From VXNE01 sp965206615 (lineage in GTDB: Bacteria; Pseudomonadota; Gammaproteobacteria; Pseudomonadales; Azotimanducaceae): 64,000 bases of DNA. Below the pieces are notes generated by a model, which saw only the letters and a program-made list of their open reading frames with translations, searched no databases and had not been told where the DNA came from. The stretch is from assembly GCA_965206615.1 (NCBI GenBank), contig CBDBKI010000005.1, positions 620,001 to 684,000 of the forward strand, in the 5' to 3' direction. Shown one piece after another: positions 8,941 to 17,713 of the stretch. Made by a program: the position numbers and the translations under genes. Every line of letters starts with the position of its first letter. Within the stretch, counting starts at the first letter, position 1.

Positions 8941-9158
8941 CGGCCGGCGACACGCAACCCCCGGTCAACGCGGGTGGCCCGTGAGGGGTACGTCGATGGC
9001 CTCGCCAGGGCGGCCGTCCAGCGCATGCAAGTTCCGCGTCCAACCGGTGCGCCCGGCCGGTTGCGTGCCGAGTTCGCCTGCCCGTAGAATGACGGGCCGC
9101 GGATTCGGGCCGTACCGCGACTATTGACGATTGAAACCTTCCGGAAAGGGATTCATCC

Positions 9159-9419
9159 ATGGACATTCTGAAGAGAACCCTCGGCCACGCGATCGTGTCC
9201 GTAAAGTGCTTCCTGCTTGATCGACGCGGCGTCTCGACGGTCGAATACGCCCTGATCGTCGTCGCGATCATCGCCATTGTCGGTGTGGTCGCGGGGCAGT
9301 TGAGCGGGGCGTTTGGTACGCTGATGACAGGGCTTGAGGAAGAGATGGCCGGCGCGACGGACGTGATAGGAGAGGCCGTCGGCGGCGGAGAAGAAGGCCC
9401 CCCACCAGACGGAGTCTAG
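9159..9419 (+). CDS. flp: Flp/Fap-type IVb pilin
   Basis: An 86-residue prepilin. A short leader ends at RRG, followed by VSTVEYALIVVAIIAIVG, the hydrophobic Flp signature with the Glu-Tyr pair. The pilin is processed by the CpaA/TadV prepilin peptidase and polymerised into the Tad pilus. The ATG has a GGAAAGGG ribosome-binding site. It is the first gene of the Tad cluster, and cpaA starts 49 bp downstream. Its Gly/Glu/Pro-rich tail is longer than that of minimal Flp pilins. Confidence 0.93.
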   Translation: MDILKRTLGHAIVSVKCFLLDRRGVSTVEYALIVVAIIAIVGVVAGQLSGAFGTLMTGLEEEMAGATDVIGEAVGGGEEGPPPDGV

Positions 9420-9467
9420 CGATCCAATTCGCCCCCGTGCCTCGCCATCGCGTACGCGACGAGGCCC

Positions 9468-9941
9468 ATGCACTGGGTCGGACTCGCGGCCCTGAGTGCC
9501 GCCGTCGCACTGGCGCTGGCCGCCGTGTGGACGGATTGGCGACGCCGCGAGGTGCCGCACTGGACGGTAGCGGGCCTGTTCGGCGCCTGGCTGCTGGCGG
9601 TGGTCCTCGCGCCGGATGCACTCGGCTTCGACCCTTGGGCGGGCCTGCTCTGCGGCGGCGTCGGCCTGGTCGTGGGACTGGTCTGCCATGGGTTCGGCTG
9701 GCTCGGCGGCGGGGACGCCAAGCTGCTCGGCGTGCTCGCCCTGTGGCTCGGACCGCGGGACCTGCCGATCGCGTTTGTCGGCATCGCGCTGTGTGGCCTG
9801 GCGCTGCTGCTGGCGGCATGGCTCGCCCCTAACGGGGACTTCCGGCGCCGGGGCATCCCCTTTGCCTGCGCGATCGTGCCGCCGACGGTCGCGCTGCTCG
9901 TTGCCCGGGTCGTGGCGCCGGGCGGCGGGATGGGAAGCTGA
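9468..9941 (+). CDS. cpaA: Prepilin peptidase CpaA/TadV
   Basis: A 157-residue polytopic membrane aspartyl protease that cleaves prepilin leaders. Both catalytic aspartates are visible: the first in AVWTDWRRREVPHW, the second in the GGGDAKLL motif. Length and about five hydrophobic segments fit the short TadV form, which lacks the methyltransferase domain of PilD. It lies just after flp and before cpaB. Confidence 0.92.
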   Translation: MHWVGLAALSAAVALALAAVWTDWRRREVPHWTVAGLFGAWLLAVVLAPDALGFDPWAGLLCGGVGLVVGLVCHGFGWLGGGDAKLLGVLALWLGPRDLPIAFVGIALCGLALLLAAWLAPNGDFRRRGIPFACAIVPPTVALLVARVVAPGGGMGS

Positions 9942-9979
9942 AGCCGCTGCAGCAATAGTTGGCGAGGGAGGGATCGATC

Positions 9980-10920
9980 GTGGCGCTGGCAGACATCCTG
10001 GACTCGGGGTTCTTTCGCCCGCGCAACCTGGTGCCGGCGGTGCTGGCGCTGGTCGTGGGTGTCGTCGCCTGGTTCGGCATCCGGCCGGCGCTGACGGGGG
10101 GCGGGGAAGACGCGCCGCCGCCGGCCACCGTGGTCGCGCCGGCCCCGGCCGCCGAGCCGGCGCCGCCGCCGGAGCCCGAACCCGTGTATCCCTTCGTGCT
10201 GGTCGCGAAGCGCGATGTCCAGTCGGGGGTGCTGGTAGTCGCCGATCTGACGGAGTGGCGGGAGTGGCGCGATCCGATCGACATGAACGTGGCTGTCGTG
10301 CAGGACGCGGTGCCGCTGCAGGCGGTGCTCGGCGCCGTCACGATGCGGCCGTTCGATGGTGGCGAGATGTTTACCTGGGACGGCCTGATCATGCCGGGCA
10401 GTCCCGGCTTCATCACGGCCGTACTCGATGTCGGCATGCGCGCGGTGACCGTGGAGGTCGACCGGGCGACGACCAACGCGAACATCATCTATCCCGGTGA
10501 CCACGTCGACGTCATCATGGTGACGGGTGCGGACTCGGGCGCCCTGGGAGCGGCGGCCCAGAGCATCGTGCGGGCGTACGGGTGCTGGCCGTGGGCTCGA
10601 CGATCATGGCCCTCGGCCGCTACGGCAGGACCAGCCTGACCAGTGCCGGCGTCATCGAGAGCGTGACGCCGCCGGCCGGCGAAACGTATACGCTGGAGGT
10701 GACGCCGAAGGATGCCGAGCGTATTTCCCTGGCCGCGAACACGGGCCGCCTGACCCTTGCGATCCGGCCCATCTTCGCCATGCCGACCGGGCGGGAGGAC
10801 TCCGAGCCGGTGCGCTTCGGCGAGGTCATGAAGCCGCCGGCCGCGCCCGACGAACCCAGCAGGGTGCGAGTCATGCGTGGCGGCGCGGACGACGAGACGG
10901 TGACCCTGGGGGGCGCATGA
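9980..10920 (+). pseudogene. cpaB: Tad pilus assembly protein CpaB/RcpC, frameshifted
   Basis: The GTG start at 9980 follows a GGAGGG ribosome-binding site. An N-terminal transmembrane helix (PAVLALVVGVVAWFGI) and a Pro/Ala linker lead to an SAF-type domain (FVLVAKRDVQSGVLVVADL) and the RcpC core (VTVEVDRATTNANIIYPGDH). Near 10578 the frame breaks after QSIVR. The correct continuation, VLAVGSTIMALGR, is in another frame and runs to 10920. Restoring one G in the CGGGCGTACGG run reconnects both halves. It is either an inactivating deletion or an assembly error. Its stop overlaps the cpaC start (ATGA). Confidence 0.85.
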
Positions 10921-12377
10921 GGAGGGACGCCTTGTCCGCGCAATACCGCCGACCCCCTTCGCGGGCCGGGAACGCGCCCCGCCGGCTGCTGGCGACCGCC
11001 CTGCTCGCGGCGGCCCTGAGTATTGCCGCGACGCCCGTGGACGAGCCGATCGACCTCGCCCCCGGCACGTCGAAGACCCTGGCGTTTCCCGGCGAGATCG
11101 GTACCGCGTTCATCGCCAATCCCGAGACGGCGGACGTCGAGATCCTCGACAGCCGGCGTGTGTTCGTCCTCGGCCGTGCCTACGGCGTGACCAGCCTCAA
11201 GGTCCATGACACGGACGGTGCGCTGCTCGGGGCCTACGCGGTCCGGGTGCAGGTGCAGTCCGACTACGCCCGCACGGTCGCTTCGCGCCTGGCGGGGGAG
11301 ACGGGCAGCATCGAGGTCGAGTCCGTCGGCGGCGCCCTGTTCGTCACCGGCACCGCCACCAGTCCGGCGCAGGCGGAGCGCGTGCTGCGCGGCGTGCGCG
11401 CGGTGTCCGGCGAGACCCCGGTGGTCGACGCCCTCGCCCTGCAGTCGCCGGCGCAGGTCAACCTCGAGGTACTGATTTCCGAAGTGTCGCGCAATGTCAC
11501 GCAGCAGCTCGGCATCGACTGGTCCGTCGACCTGAACCCGTTCGAGAACCCGCTGCGGACCTGGGTGACGGGCGCCGGCGCGCGGCTCGCGACGGGCGCG
11601 CTGGGCGTGGACGACGTGCTGGAACAGAACGTGCAGTTCTTTCCCGAGCTGCCGGACGGGACGGTGGCTTCGGAGCCACAGTTCGTCAACCAGGTGCGAG
11701 AGCTGGCCGTGGTCCAGCCGCTCGTTCCCCGCGGCGGCGACGGCAGCCTTGTCCTGTCGCACACCAAGGTCATCAACAGCTCCAAGTACCGCGCGTCGGC
11801 ATTCCTCGAGGCGCTGGCCGAGAGCGGCCTCGCGGTGGTGCACGCGCGACCCAACCTCACCGCCGTCAGCGGACAACCGGCGGAGTTCTTCTCCGGCCTC
11901 GAGATCCCGGTTCCGACCATCACCGACCGCGGCACGATCGGCACGGAATACCGCGAGACGGGCGTCAGCCTGACGTTCACGCCGACGGTCCTCGACCGCG
12001 ATCACATCTCGCTGGTCGTGCGACCGCGCATCCGCGAGATCGCGGCCGGCGGGGCGACCATCGCCGGCACCATCGTGCCGAACATCAACGAACGCTCCGC
12101 GTCGACGACGGTGGAACTCGGCGACGGCCAGTCCATCGCGATCGCCGGGCTCTACCGACGCAGTGCGACGGGCACCGAGGCGGGTATCCCGCTGCTCAAG
12201 GACCTCCCGTTGTGGGGAGCGCTGTTCCGCCAGACGCGGGAGACGGCGGACTCCGTGGAACTGATCATCGTCGTCACGCCGCGCATCGTGGCGCCGGTAG
12301 GCGGCGCGGCGGTCGCGGCACTGGGCGATGCGCCGGGCGCTTCCGCGCGACAACTCGACAACGAATTCTATTATTGA
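10917..12377 (+). CDS. cpaC: Secretin CpaC/RcpA of the Tad pilus
   Basis: A 486-residue outer-membrane secretin that forms the pilus exit pore. A signal peptide (LLATALLAAALSIAATPV) precedes the N-terminal pilus-associated domain (IDLAPGTSKTLAFPGEIG) and a BON-like region. The secretin core begins near residue 170 (VNLEVLISEVSRNV) and includes GLEIPVP and the C-terminal GIPLLKDLPLWGALF. The ATG overlaps the cpaB stop by four bases, which indicates translational coupling. Length and domain order are normal. Confidence 0.93.
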   Translation: MRRDALSAQYRRPPSRAGNAPRRLLATALLAAALSIAATPVDEPIDLAPGTSKTLAFPGEIGTAFIANPETADVEILDSRRVFVLGRAYGVTSLKVHDTDGALLGAYAVRVQVQSDYARTVASRLAGETGSIEVESVGGALFVTGTATSPAQAERVLRGVRAVSGETPVVDALALQSPAQVNLEVLISEVSRNVTQQLGIDWSVDLNPFENPLRTWVTGAGARLATGALGVDDVLEQNVQFFPELPDGTVASEPQFVNQVRELAVVQPLVPRGGDGSLVLSHTKVINSSKYRASAFLEALAESGLAVVHARPNLTAVSGQPAEFFSGLEIPVPTITDRGTIGTEYRETGVSLTFTPTVLDRDHISLVVRPRIREIAAGGATIAGTIVPNINERSASTTVELGDGQSIAIAGLYRRSATGTEAGIPLLKDLPLWGALFRQTRETADSVELIIVVTPRIVAPVGGAAVAALGDAPGASARQLDNEFYY

Positions 12378-12411
12378 TGGTCCGGCGCGACAGGCATGGA
12401 CGGGAGACTTC

Positions 12412-12645
12412 ATGAAACAACGGTTCCTGATGGCCATGGCGATGTCCGCTATCGTTGGCGGTTGCACCACACCTGCCCGGGAGGACGGCGCCTACGTGTC
12501 CTTGCTGCGCGATGCCATGGTGGAGGCCGCGCGGGTGGCGGAGGATCCCTCCGGGGATGCCGCCGCGGCCGTGCGCGCCATCGAGGCCTGGCGTACCGGC
12601 GCAGACGGTTCGCAGTCCGGCGGACCTGCCGCTTCCGGCCGCTAG
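12412..12645 (+). CDS. Small Tad-locus lipoprotein
   Basis: A 77-residue protein with a lipobox (SAIVGGC) about 17 residues from the start, so it should be lipidated at that Cys. The rest is short, acidic and Ala-rich. A GGGAGA ribosome-binding site precedes the ATG. It sits between cpaC and tadZ, where Tad loci often carry a small lipoprotein such as CpaD or TadD, but I see no sequence match to these. It is probably an outer-membrane accessory of the secretin. Confidence 0.6.
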   Translation: MKQRFLMAMAMSAIVGGCTTPAREDGAYVSLLRDAMVEAARVAEDPSGDAAAAVRAIEAWRTGADGSQSGGPAASGR

Positions 12646-12757
12646 TCCGACGGAGTGCGATGTCGGTGTGGCGGCGTGGCGCTGACCGCGACCGGTCCCA
12701 AGACAAGACGACCTCGCTGCGGGGCATCGGCCCACGGCGCGAGGCCGCGTGGAGCAC

Positions 12758-13858
12758 ATGGCGGAGACGGCATTTGACGCCTTCCTGAGTGACGCCGGCA
12801 GTCGGCGGCTCGTCGGGGAGATGGATCGGGTAGCGAGGGTGCATCGCGGAACGGTGCGCGACGCCGTGCGGTCGTGCCGCGGCGGTCGCTCGCCGGACGT
12901 ACTCCTCGTGGATCTGGACGGCGAACAGAATCCGATCGTACATGTCGCGACGCTGTTGCAGGTCTGCCGGCCGGAGACGGTGATCCTCGCCACGGGATCC
13001 GAGAACAACGTCACCCTCGCCAACGACCTGTACCGGGGCGGCGTGTTCCTGTACCTGCCGAAGCCCCTCGATGCGGGCAATCTGCAGCGCGCCCTCGACG
13101 AGGTGGACTCCGTACACGACGAGGAGGCGCGACCGCAGATTCAGACGAGTCGCCTGCTGCTGGTGCTCGGCGACGGCATGGGCACCAACACGGTGACGGT
13201 GCTGCTGGCGCGTCTGGCCGCCGAGCGCGGGCGCTACGTGAGCTGCGTCGACCTCGACCGCAATTTCGGCTCGCTTGCCCTGGCGCTGGATACCGCGCCG
13301 CAACGGGGACTGGTCCAGGCGCTGCTGCGACCGGACAGCGGCGCGATGCCGGTGGAGCAACTGCAGGCGCGGGTTGCGCCGCGCATCGGGCTGGTGGCGC
13401 ATCCCGTGGATCACGTCGACCCGGAAACTTCGGAGGAACCCGGTCTGCCGGGTCTGATCGACGCGCTGTCCGCACAGGCGCACATGATCCTGGCCTGTGG
13501 CGCGTCGCCGCAGCAGGTCGCGGCGTTGCGCATGCTGACGACGAACCATCTGCTCGTGTTCGAGCCGACGCCGGCGGGCATGTCGGTCGCCATTCGATGG
13601 ATGCGCATCCTCGACGGCGCCGCGTCCACGCTGGTGGTGAACCACGCGCGTCCGCTGCCGAATCTCATCGGCGCCGATCAGTTGAGCGATGGGCTCGGCG
13701 GGCGTTCGCCCGACCTGCAGATCCCGTACATCAAGGGCATGGCACGCGCGATGGCCCTCGGGGAGCCGGAAAAGGCGCTGTCGCGTCGGGAGCGGCAGGC
13801 CCTGGAGCGGTTCCTGCAGCCGCTGCTCGGCGTTGGCTCCGTGGACGAGGGCAACTGA
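12758..13858 (+). CDS. tadZ: Tad localisation protein TadZ/CpaE (MinD-like)
   Basis: A 366-residue cytoplasmic protein. Residues 1-115 form an atypical receiver-like domain (DVLLVDLDGEQNPIVH). Residues about 125-330 form a MinD/ParA-like ATPase fold (LLLVLGDGMGTNTVTVLLA; SCVDLDRNFGSLALALD). The Walker A lysines are missing: the loop reads GDGMGTNTVT rather than KGGxGKT. This kind of loss is seen in some TadZ proteins, which then act mainly as polar localisers. The ATG at 12758 is preceded by GGAG; an upstream GTG is possible. It is the last gene of the first Tad block. Confidence 0.88.
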   Translation: MAETAFDAFLSDAGSRRLVGEMDRVARVHRGTVRDAVRSCRGGRSPDVLLVDLDGEQNPIVHVATLLQVCRPETVILATGSENNVTLANDLYRGGVFLYLPKPLDAGNLQRALDEVDSVHDEEARPQIQTSRLLLVLGDGMGTNTVTVLLARLAAERGRYVSCVDLDRNFGSLALALDTAPQRGLVQALLRPDSGAMPVEQLQARVAPRIGLVAHPVDHVDPETSEEPGLPGLIDALSAQAHMILACGASPQQVAALRMLTTNHLLVFEPTPAGMSVAIRWMRILDGAASTLVVNHARPLPNLIGADQLSDGLGGRSPDLQIPYIKGMARAMALGEPEKALSRRERQALERFLQPLLGVGSVDEGN

Positions 13859-13943
13859 CCGGCCCGCTCGGAGTCGGGGCGGGACCTGTGGTCGCCCGGG
13901 GAGTTCAAGGGGTCCCGGGCGAACGCCAGGGGCTTGCGCCGTA

Positions 13944-13990
13944 GAAGTTTCGCGGCAGCGAAACTTCCAACGCGACCGTAAGGTCGCGCT
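13944..13990. repeat. Double-hairpin repeat after tadZ
   Basis: GAAGTTTCGCGGCAGCGAAACTTC is followed directly by GCGACCGTAAGGTCGC. The layout is the same as in the 5.1-kb repeats (first stem on GTTTCGC/GCGAAAC), but the second stem has changed on both sides, so pairing is preserved. It lies in the 245-bp gap between tadZ and the metalloprotease gene. Confidence 0.65.
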
Positions 13991-14103
13991 AGCATGCGTC
14001 AGTACGGGCCCGCAGGTCCGCTCGCCGGGATGAGCGCGCATTGACTCGCGCCGGCGCTGGACCATAATGAGCGGGCTTATCGAAATCAGGTCAGGTCTCC
14101 CCA

Positions 14104-17100
14104 ATGGCGCTTGATAGAGTTGTTCGCGCCCCTGAGACATTCGCCAGTCGGTTGACGGCAGGAGTCGGCAAGCGGTGGTCGCTATTGCTGGCACTGTCGT
14201 GGTCGTTGGCCGGTAGTCCCGTCGACGCCATGGCGGACAGGCTCTTCTCATCGGCCGGTTCACCACCGGAAAACACCTGGGCGCCTCCGTTCGAGCAGGA
14301 GGCGCCGAGCGCCCGAACCATCGTGCGCGGGGGCGCCGAGTTGCGCACGCGCCGTGCGGAGGTCCTGTTCGACACCCTGCACACGGCGCGCGCCGCCGGC
14401 CTGATAGCCCCCGAGCAAGGCGGCTCGCTCGACCTGAACCTGTTCGAAGATACCCGATTCAAGGCCGTCGCACTGCGCAGCGCGCCGACCGCATCGGGAT
14501 ACTCGCTGTCTGGACGATTGGCAGGCGTACCGCACGGAACGGTTACGCTGGTGGTGAATGGCGACACGCTGATCGGCACCGTGCGCACGCCTGGTGCGGT
14601 CTACACCATCGAGTCCGGCGGGAGCGGTCCGGCCCGAATTCGGCAAGTCGATCCTTCGGTGTTGCCGCCGCTCGAGCAGCCGTTGTCGCCGGCCTTACCG
14701 ACGCCCCGACGCGAGGAATCGGTTTTCGGGAGCGCAGTTGGCGGCGATACGGCCGACGACGAGATCGCAATTATCGACGTTCTGGTCGTTTACACGCCGG
14801 ATGCACGGGATGCCGCTGGCGGTCAGACGATGATGGAGGCGCTCGTAGACCTGAGGATCGCCGTAGCGAACCAGGCGTATGAGGACAGTGGCGTCAATCA
14901 ACGTATTTTTCTGACCCGAGCGAGGGAAGTGGACTACCGTGAACAGGGCGACAATGACGGCGTGCTCTCGTCACTGCAACATCCTTACGACGGTCCTATG
15001 GATGTCGTTCATGAGTGGCGCGACCAGAGCGGGGCCGATCTGGTGCACTTGATCCTGGCGCGGCACGCGGCATGCGGAACTTCGTTTTACGCTCACCCGC
15101 AAAACATGCACGCAGCAGGGAAGACGTTCACGCTGAGCGTGTACAGGTGCGACGATGTCGCAATGGTGCACGAGTTCGGCCACAACATGGGACTCTTGCA
15201 CGACCGTTATGTGACACCGAGAGCACCGAGTGGGGCGTATAGGTATGGGTATGTCAACCAGGCCGGGCTGCAAGCGGATGTCGACGAATCCAGGCGTTGG
15301 AGGACAATCATGGCCTACCCGGATCAATGCTACGACTTGGGACTGCGTTGTCCCATACTTCTGCGATTCTCCAATCCGGACCAGACGCACCTCGGCGATC
15401 CCCTGGGTGTGTCCGCGGAATCTGAGGAGACTGGACCTACGGGGGCGGCTGATGCCTCACGGGCACTCAACGACGTTCGTATGGGGGTTGCCTGCTACCG
15501 CGCGGGCGTCACCGACCTGAATGTCGCTGTCAGCGCTGCACCGAGGACTGTGCGCCCCGGTGCAGCGGTCACCATGGACGTACGAGTCAATAATCGATGC
15601 GAGACGGATACGCCGCCGGGAGTGGGAACTCTGTACCGCTCGACCGACGCGGGCGATTGGGCGAGGGATATGGACCTGGATACCATTGACCTCGATGGCG
15701 TGCCAGGCGGGACGACTATCACTTGGTCCGTCGCTGTGCTGGCGCCATCTGACCCAGGCACCTACAACTACAGGGTCTGCCTGCGGCCGGCAGGCACAGA
15801 GCAGCGTACTGCCGACAACTGCTCCCCGAGTGTGCATTTGACCGTCGATCCGACGGCCTCGGGCGGAGGCAGCGGCGGTAGCGCAGGAGGCGGTGGTGAC
15901 GGAGGCCTTGAGCCCGCCTATCTCCCGCTGGTCGTTGCTGTCGGCGATGTCCTGAAACTGGACATCCAGTTCGACTTCCACGACCGGAACGGGCCGCGGC
16001 TCGATTACCTCGTAGAATCCGCCAACCCCTCCGTTGCCGTCGCCGAGGTCGACCGCTACGGCTTGTTGACCATCCGGGGTATCGGGGGCGGAGTGGCGTT
16101 CGTGACCGTGACGGCGGCAGACGACGAGGGTGCGCGGGTGTCGAAGCGTTTCCGGGTCACGGTGCGCGGCCTGGTCCTGGTGCCGCTGTTCCCACCAGCG
16201 TCCCACCCCGTGCGAGAGGGCTTCGTGCGTGTCATCAACCATTCTGCCGAGGACGGCGAGGTATCCGTGGAGGCGATCGACGATCGGGGCCGGCGCTTTG
16301 GCCCGGCGATGATGACGCTGGCAGGCGGCGCGGTCGCGCACTTCAACTCCCGGGATCTGGAAAACGGCAACGCGGCCAAGGGACTGGAGGCGGGCGTGGG
16401 TTCCGGCGAGGGCGACTGGCGGCTGATCCTGGACTCCGACGTCGACATTGAGGTGCTGTCCTACCAGCGCACGCGGGACGGTTTCCTTACCGGCGCACAC
16501 AACGTTGCGCCGGCGAGAGATGGCGCATACCACATCGCAACCTTTAACCCGGCAAGCAATCCGAATCAGGTAAGTAGCCTGCGGTTGATCAATCCGGGCT
16601 CAGTTGACGCGGAGTTGACCGTGACGGGCATCGACGATGCTGGCGCCGTGCGGGGTGCTGTCCGGTTCGATATTCTCCCTGGCCAGGCGACGACGCTGAC
16701 GGCCGCCGATCTGGAGTCGGGCGCGGGTGTCGAGGGCGCCCTGGGTGATGGCGCGGGCAAATGGCGGTTGACGGTGGCGTCCGCGCAGCCTGTTGTCGCG
16801 ATGAGCCTGCTAGAGAGCCCGGGCGGCCACCTTACGAATCTCTCGACCGTATCGGCGACACAAGTGGGCGAGCAGCTGGGTCATGTGGTGCCGTTGTTCC
16901 CGTCCGCATCGAATTCTCTGGGCCGGCAAGGATTCGTCCGGGTGGTAAACCGTTCCGCCGAGAGCGCGGAGGTGCGCATTCGACCAAGCGACGATCGCGG
17001 AACGCTTTACCATGACCTGACGCTCACGATCGGAGCCGGCGAGACCGCGCACTTCAACTCGAACGACCTTGAACTCGGTAACGCGGAAAAGAGGCTCTTG

Positions 17101-17589
17101 GGGCGCACCGGCGCGGGAGCGGGCGACTGGTGGCTCGTGTTGTCGAGCCAACGCCACATCGAGGTGCTGTCCTATATCCGTACCGGGGACGGATTCCTGA
17201 CCTCGATGCACGATGTTGCTCCATCGGTTGACGGAGGACATTGGGCGGCGACATTCAACCCGGGGAGCAATGTCGACCAGGTGAGCAGTCTGCGGCTGGT
17301 CAATCCGGGCGAGGAAGACGCGACAGTGGAGATAGCAGGAATCGACGATTCCGGCGCCGCGCCGGGATCCGTCGTTTCCCTGACCGTGCCGGGCGGCGCT
17401 GCGAGGACGCTCACGTCCGCCGAGTTGGAGTCCGGTACCGATGGCCTCGACGGCGCGCTCGGAGACGGTGTGGGCAAGTGGCGACTGCGCGTGGTGTCCG
17501 GACGTCCGGTCGTGGTGATGAGCCTGCTGTCGAGTCCGACGGGCCACCTGTCAAACCTTTCAATAGCGGAGGGCCGCGGTCGAAACTGA
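14104..17589 (+). CDS. Large secreted metzincin metalloprotease with C-terminal beta-modules
   Basis: A 1161-residue exported protein. A signal segment lies near residues 25-43 and a propeptide-like region follows. The catalytic domain has the metzincin zinc motif HEFGHNMGLLHD at about residue 356. A CARDB-like domain (about 469-580), a Gly-rich linker, and an Ig-like domain (about 600-685) follow. Two copies of a ~220-residue module end the protein (VPLFPPASHPVREGF... to GGHLTNLSTV, and VVPLFPSAS... to TGHLSNLS). The same module occurs in the proteins at 17.7, 30.7 and 57.4 kb, and a diverged form at 55.5 kb. The likely role is an extracellular protease, with the modules acting in binding or display. 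Confidence 0.82.
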   Translation: MALDRVVRAPETFASRLTAGVGKRWSLLLALSWSLAGSPVDAMADRLFSSAGSPPENTWAPPFEQEAPSARTIVRGGAELRTRRAEVLFDTLHTARAAGLIAPEQGGSLDLNLFEDTRFKAVALRSAPTASGYSLSGRLAGVPHGTVTLVVNGDTLIGTVRTPGAVYTIESGGSGPARIRQVDPSVLPPLEQPLSPALPTPRREESVFGSAVGGDTADDEIAIIDVLVVYTPDARDAAGGQTMMEALVDLRIAVANQAYEDSGVNQRIFLTRAREVDYREQGDNDGVLSSLQHPYDGPMDVVHEWRDQSGADLVHLILARHAACGTSFYAHPQNMHAAGKTFTLSVYRCDDVAMVHEFGHNMGLLHDRYVTPRAPSGAYRYGYVNQAGLQADVDESRRWRTIMAYPDQCYDLGLRCPILLRFSNPDQTHLGDPLGVSAESEETGPTGAADASRALNDVRMGVACYRAGVTDLNVAVSAAPRTVRPGAAVTMDVRVNNRCETDTPPGVGTLYRSTDAGDWARDMDLDTIDLDGVPGGTTITWSVAVLAPSDPGTYNYRVCLRPAGTEQRTADNCSPSVHLTVDPTASGGGSGGSAGGGGDGGLEPAYLPLVVAVGDVLKLDIQFDFHDRNGPRLDYLVESANPSVAVAEVDRYGLLTIRGIGGGVAFVTVTAADDEGARVSKRFRVTVRGLVLVPLFPPASHPVREGFVRVINHSAEDGEVSVEAIDDRGRRFGPAMMTLAGGAVAHFNSRDLENGNAAKGLEAGVGSGEGDWRLILDSDVDIEVLSYQRTRDGFLTGAHNVAPARDGAYHIATFNPASNPNQVSSLRLINPGSVDAELTVTGIDDAGAVRGAVRFDILPGQATTLTAADLESGAGVEGALGDGAGKWRLTVASAQPVVAMSLLESPGGHLTNLSTVSATQVGEQLGHVVPLFPSASNSLGRQGFVRVVNRSAESAEVRIRPSDDRGTLYHDLTLTIGAGETAHFNSNDLELGNAEKRLLGRTGAGAGDWWLVLSSQRHIEVLSYIRTGDGFLTSMHDVAPSVDGGHWAATFNPGSNVDQVSSLRLVNPGEEDATVEIAGIDDSGAAPGSVVSLTVPGGAARTLTSAELESGTDGLDGALGDGVGKWRLRVVSGRPVVVMSLLSSPTGHLSNLSIAEGRGRN

Positions 17590-17599
17590 TGGCCAGGGA

Positions 17600-17650
17600 G
17601 CGGGCAGACCCTTCAAGCCGCCTGGACCCGGCATCCCGAAGAGGTGTTGC
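17600..17650 (+). other. Short IS3-type transposase remnant (possible)
   Basis: One frame reads TLQAAWTRHPEEVLRF. This matches the start of the longer remnant TLQAAWTRHPERFVRR at 24.8 kb, which continues into the LPEAVWINPP end typical of some IS3-family transposases. Only about 40 bp are shared, so the call is tentative. Confidence 0.3.
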
Positions 17651-17713
17651 GGTTCCTGCGGGAGGCCGTGTGTTTCACGTGTCGCCCCTCGGGCGTGGTA
17701 ACAGGAGGATCGA

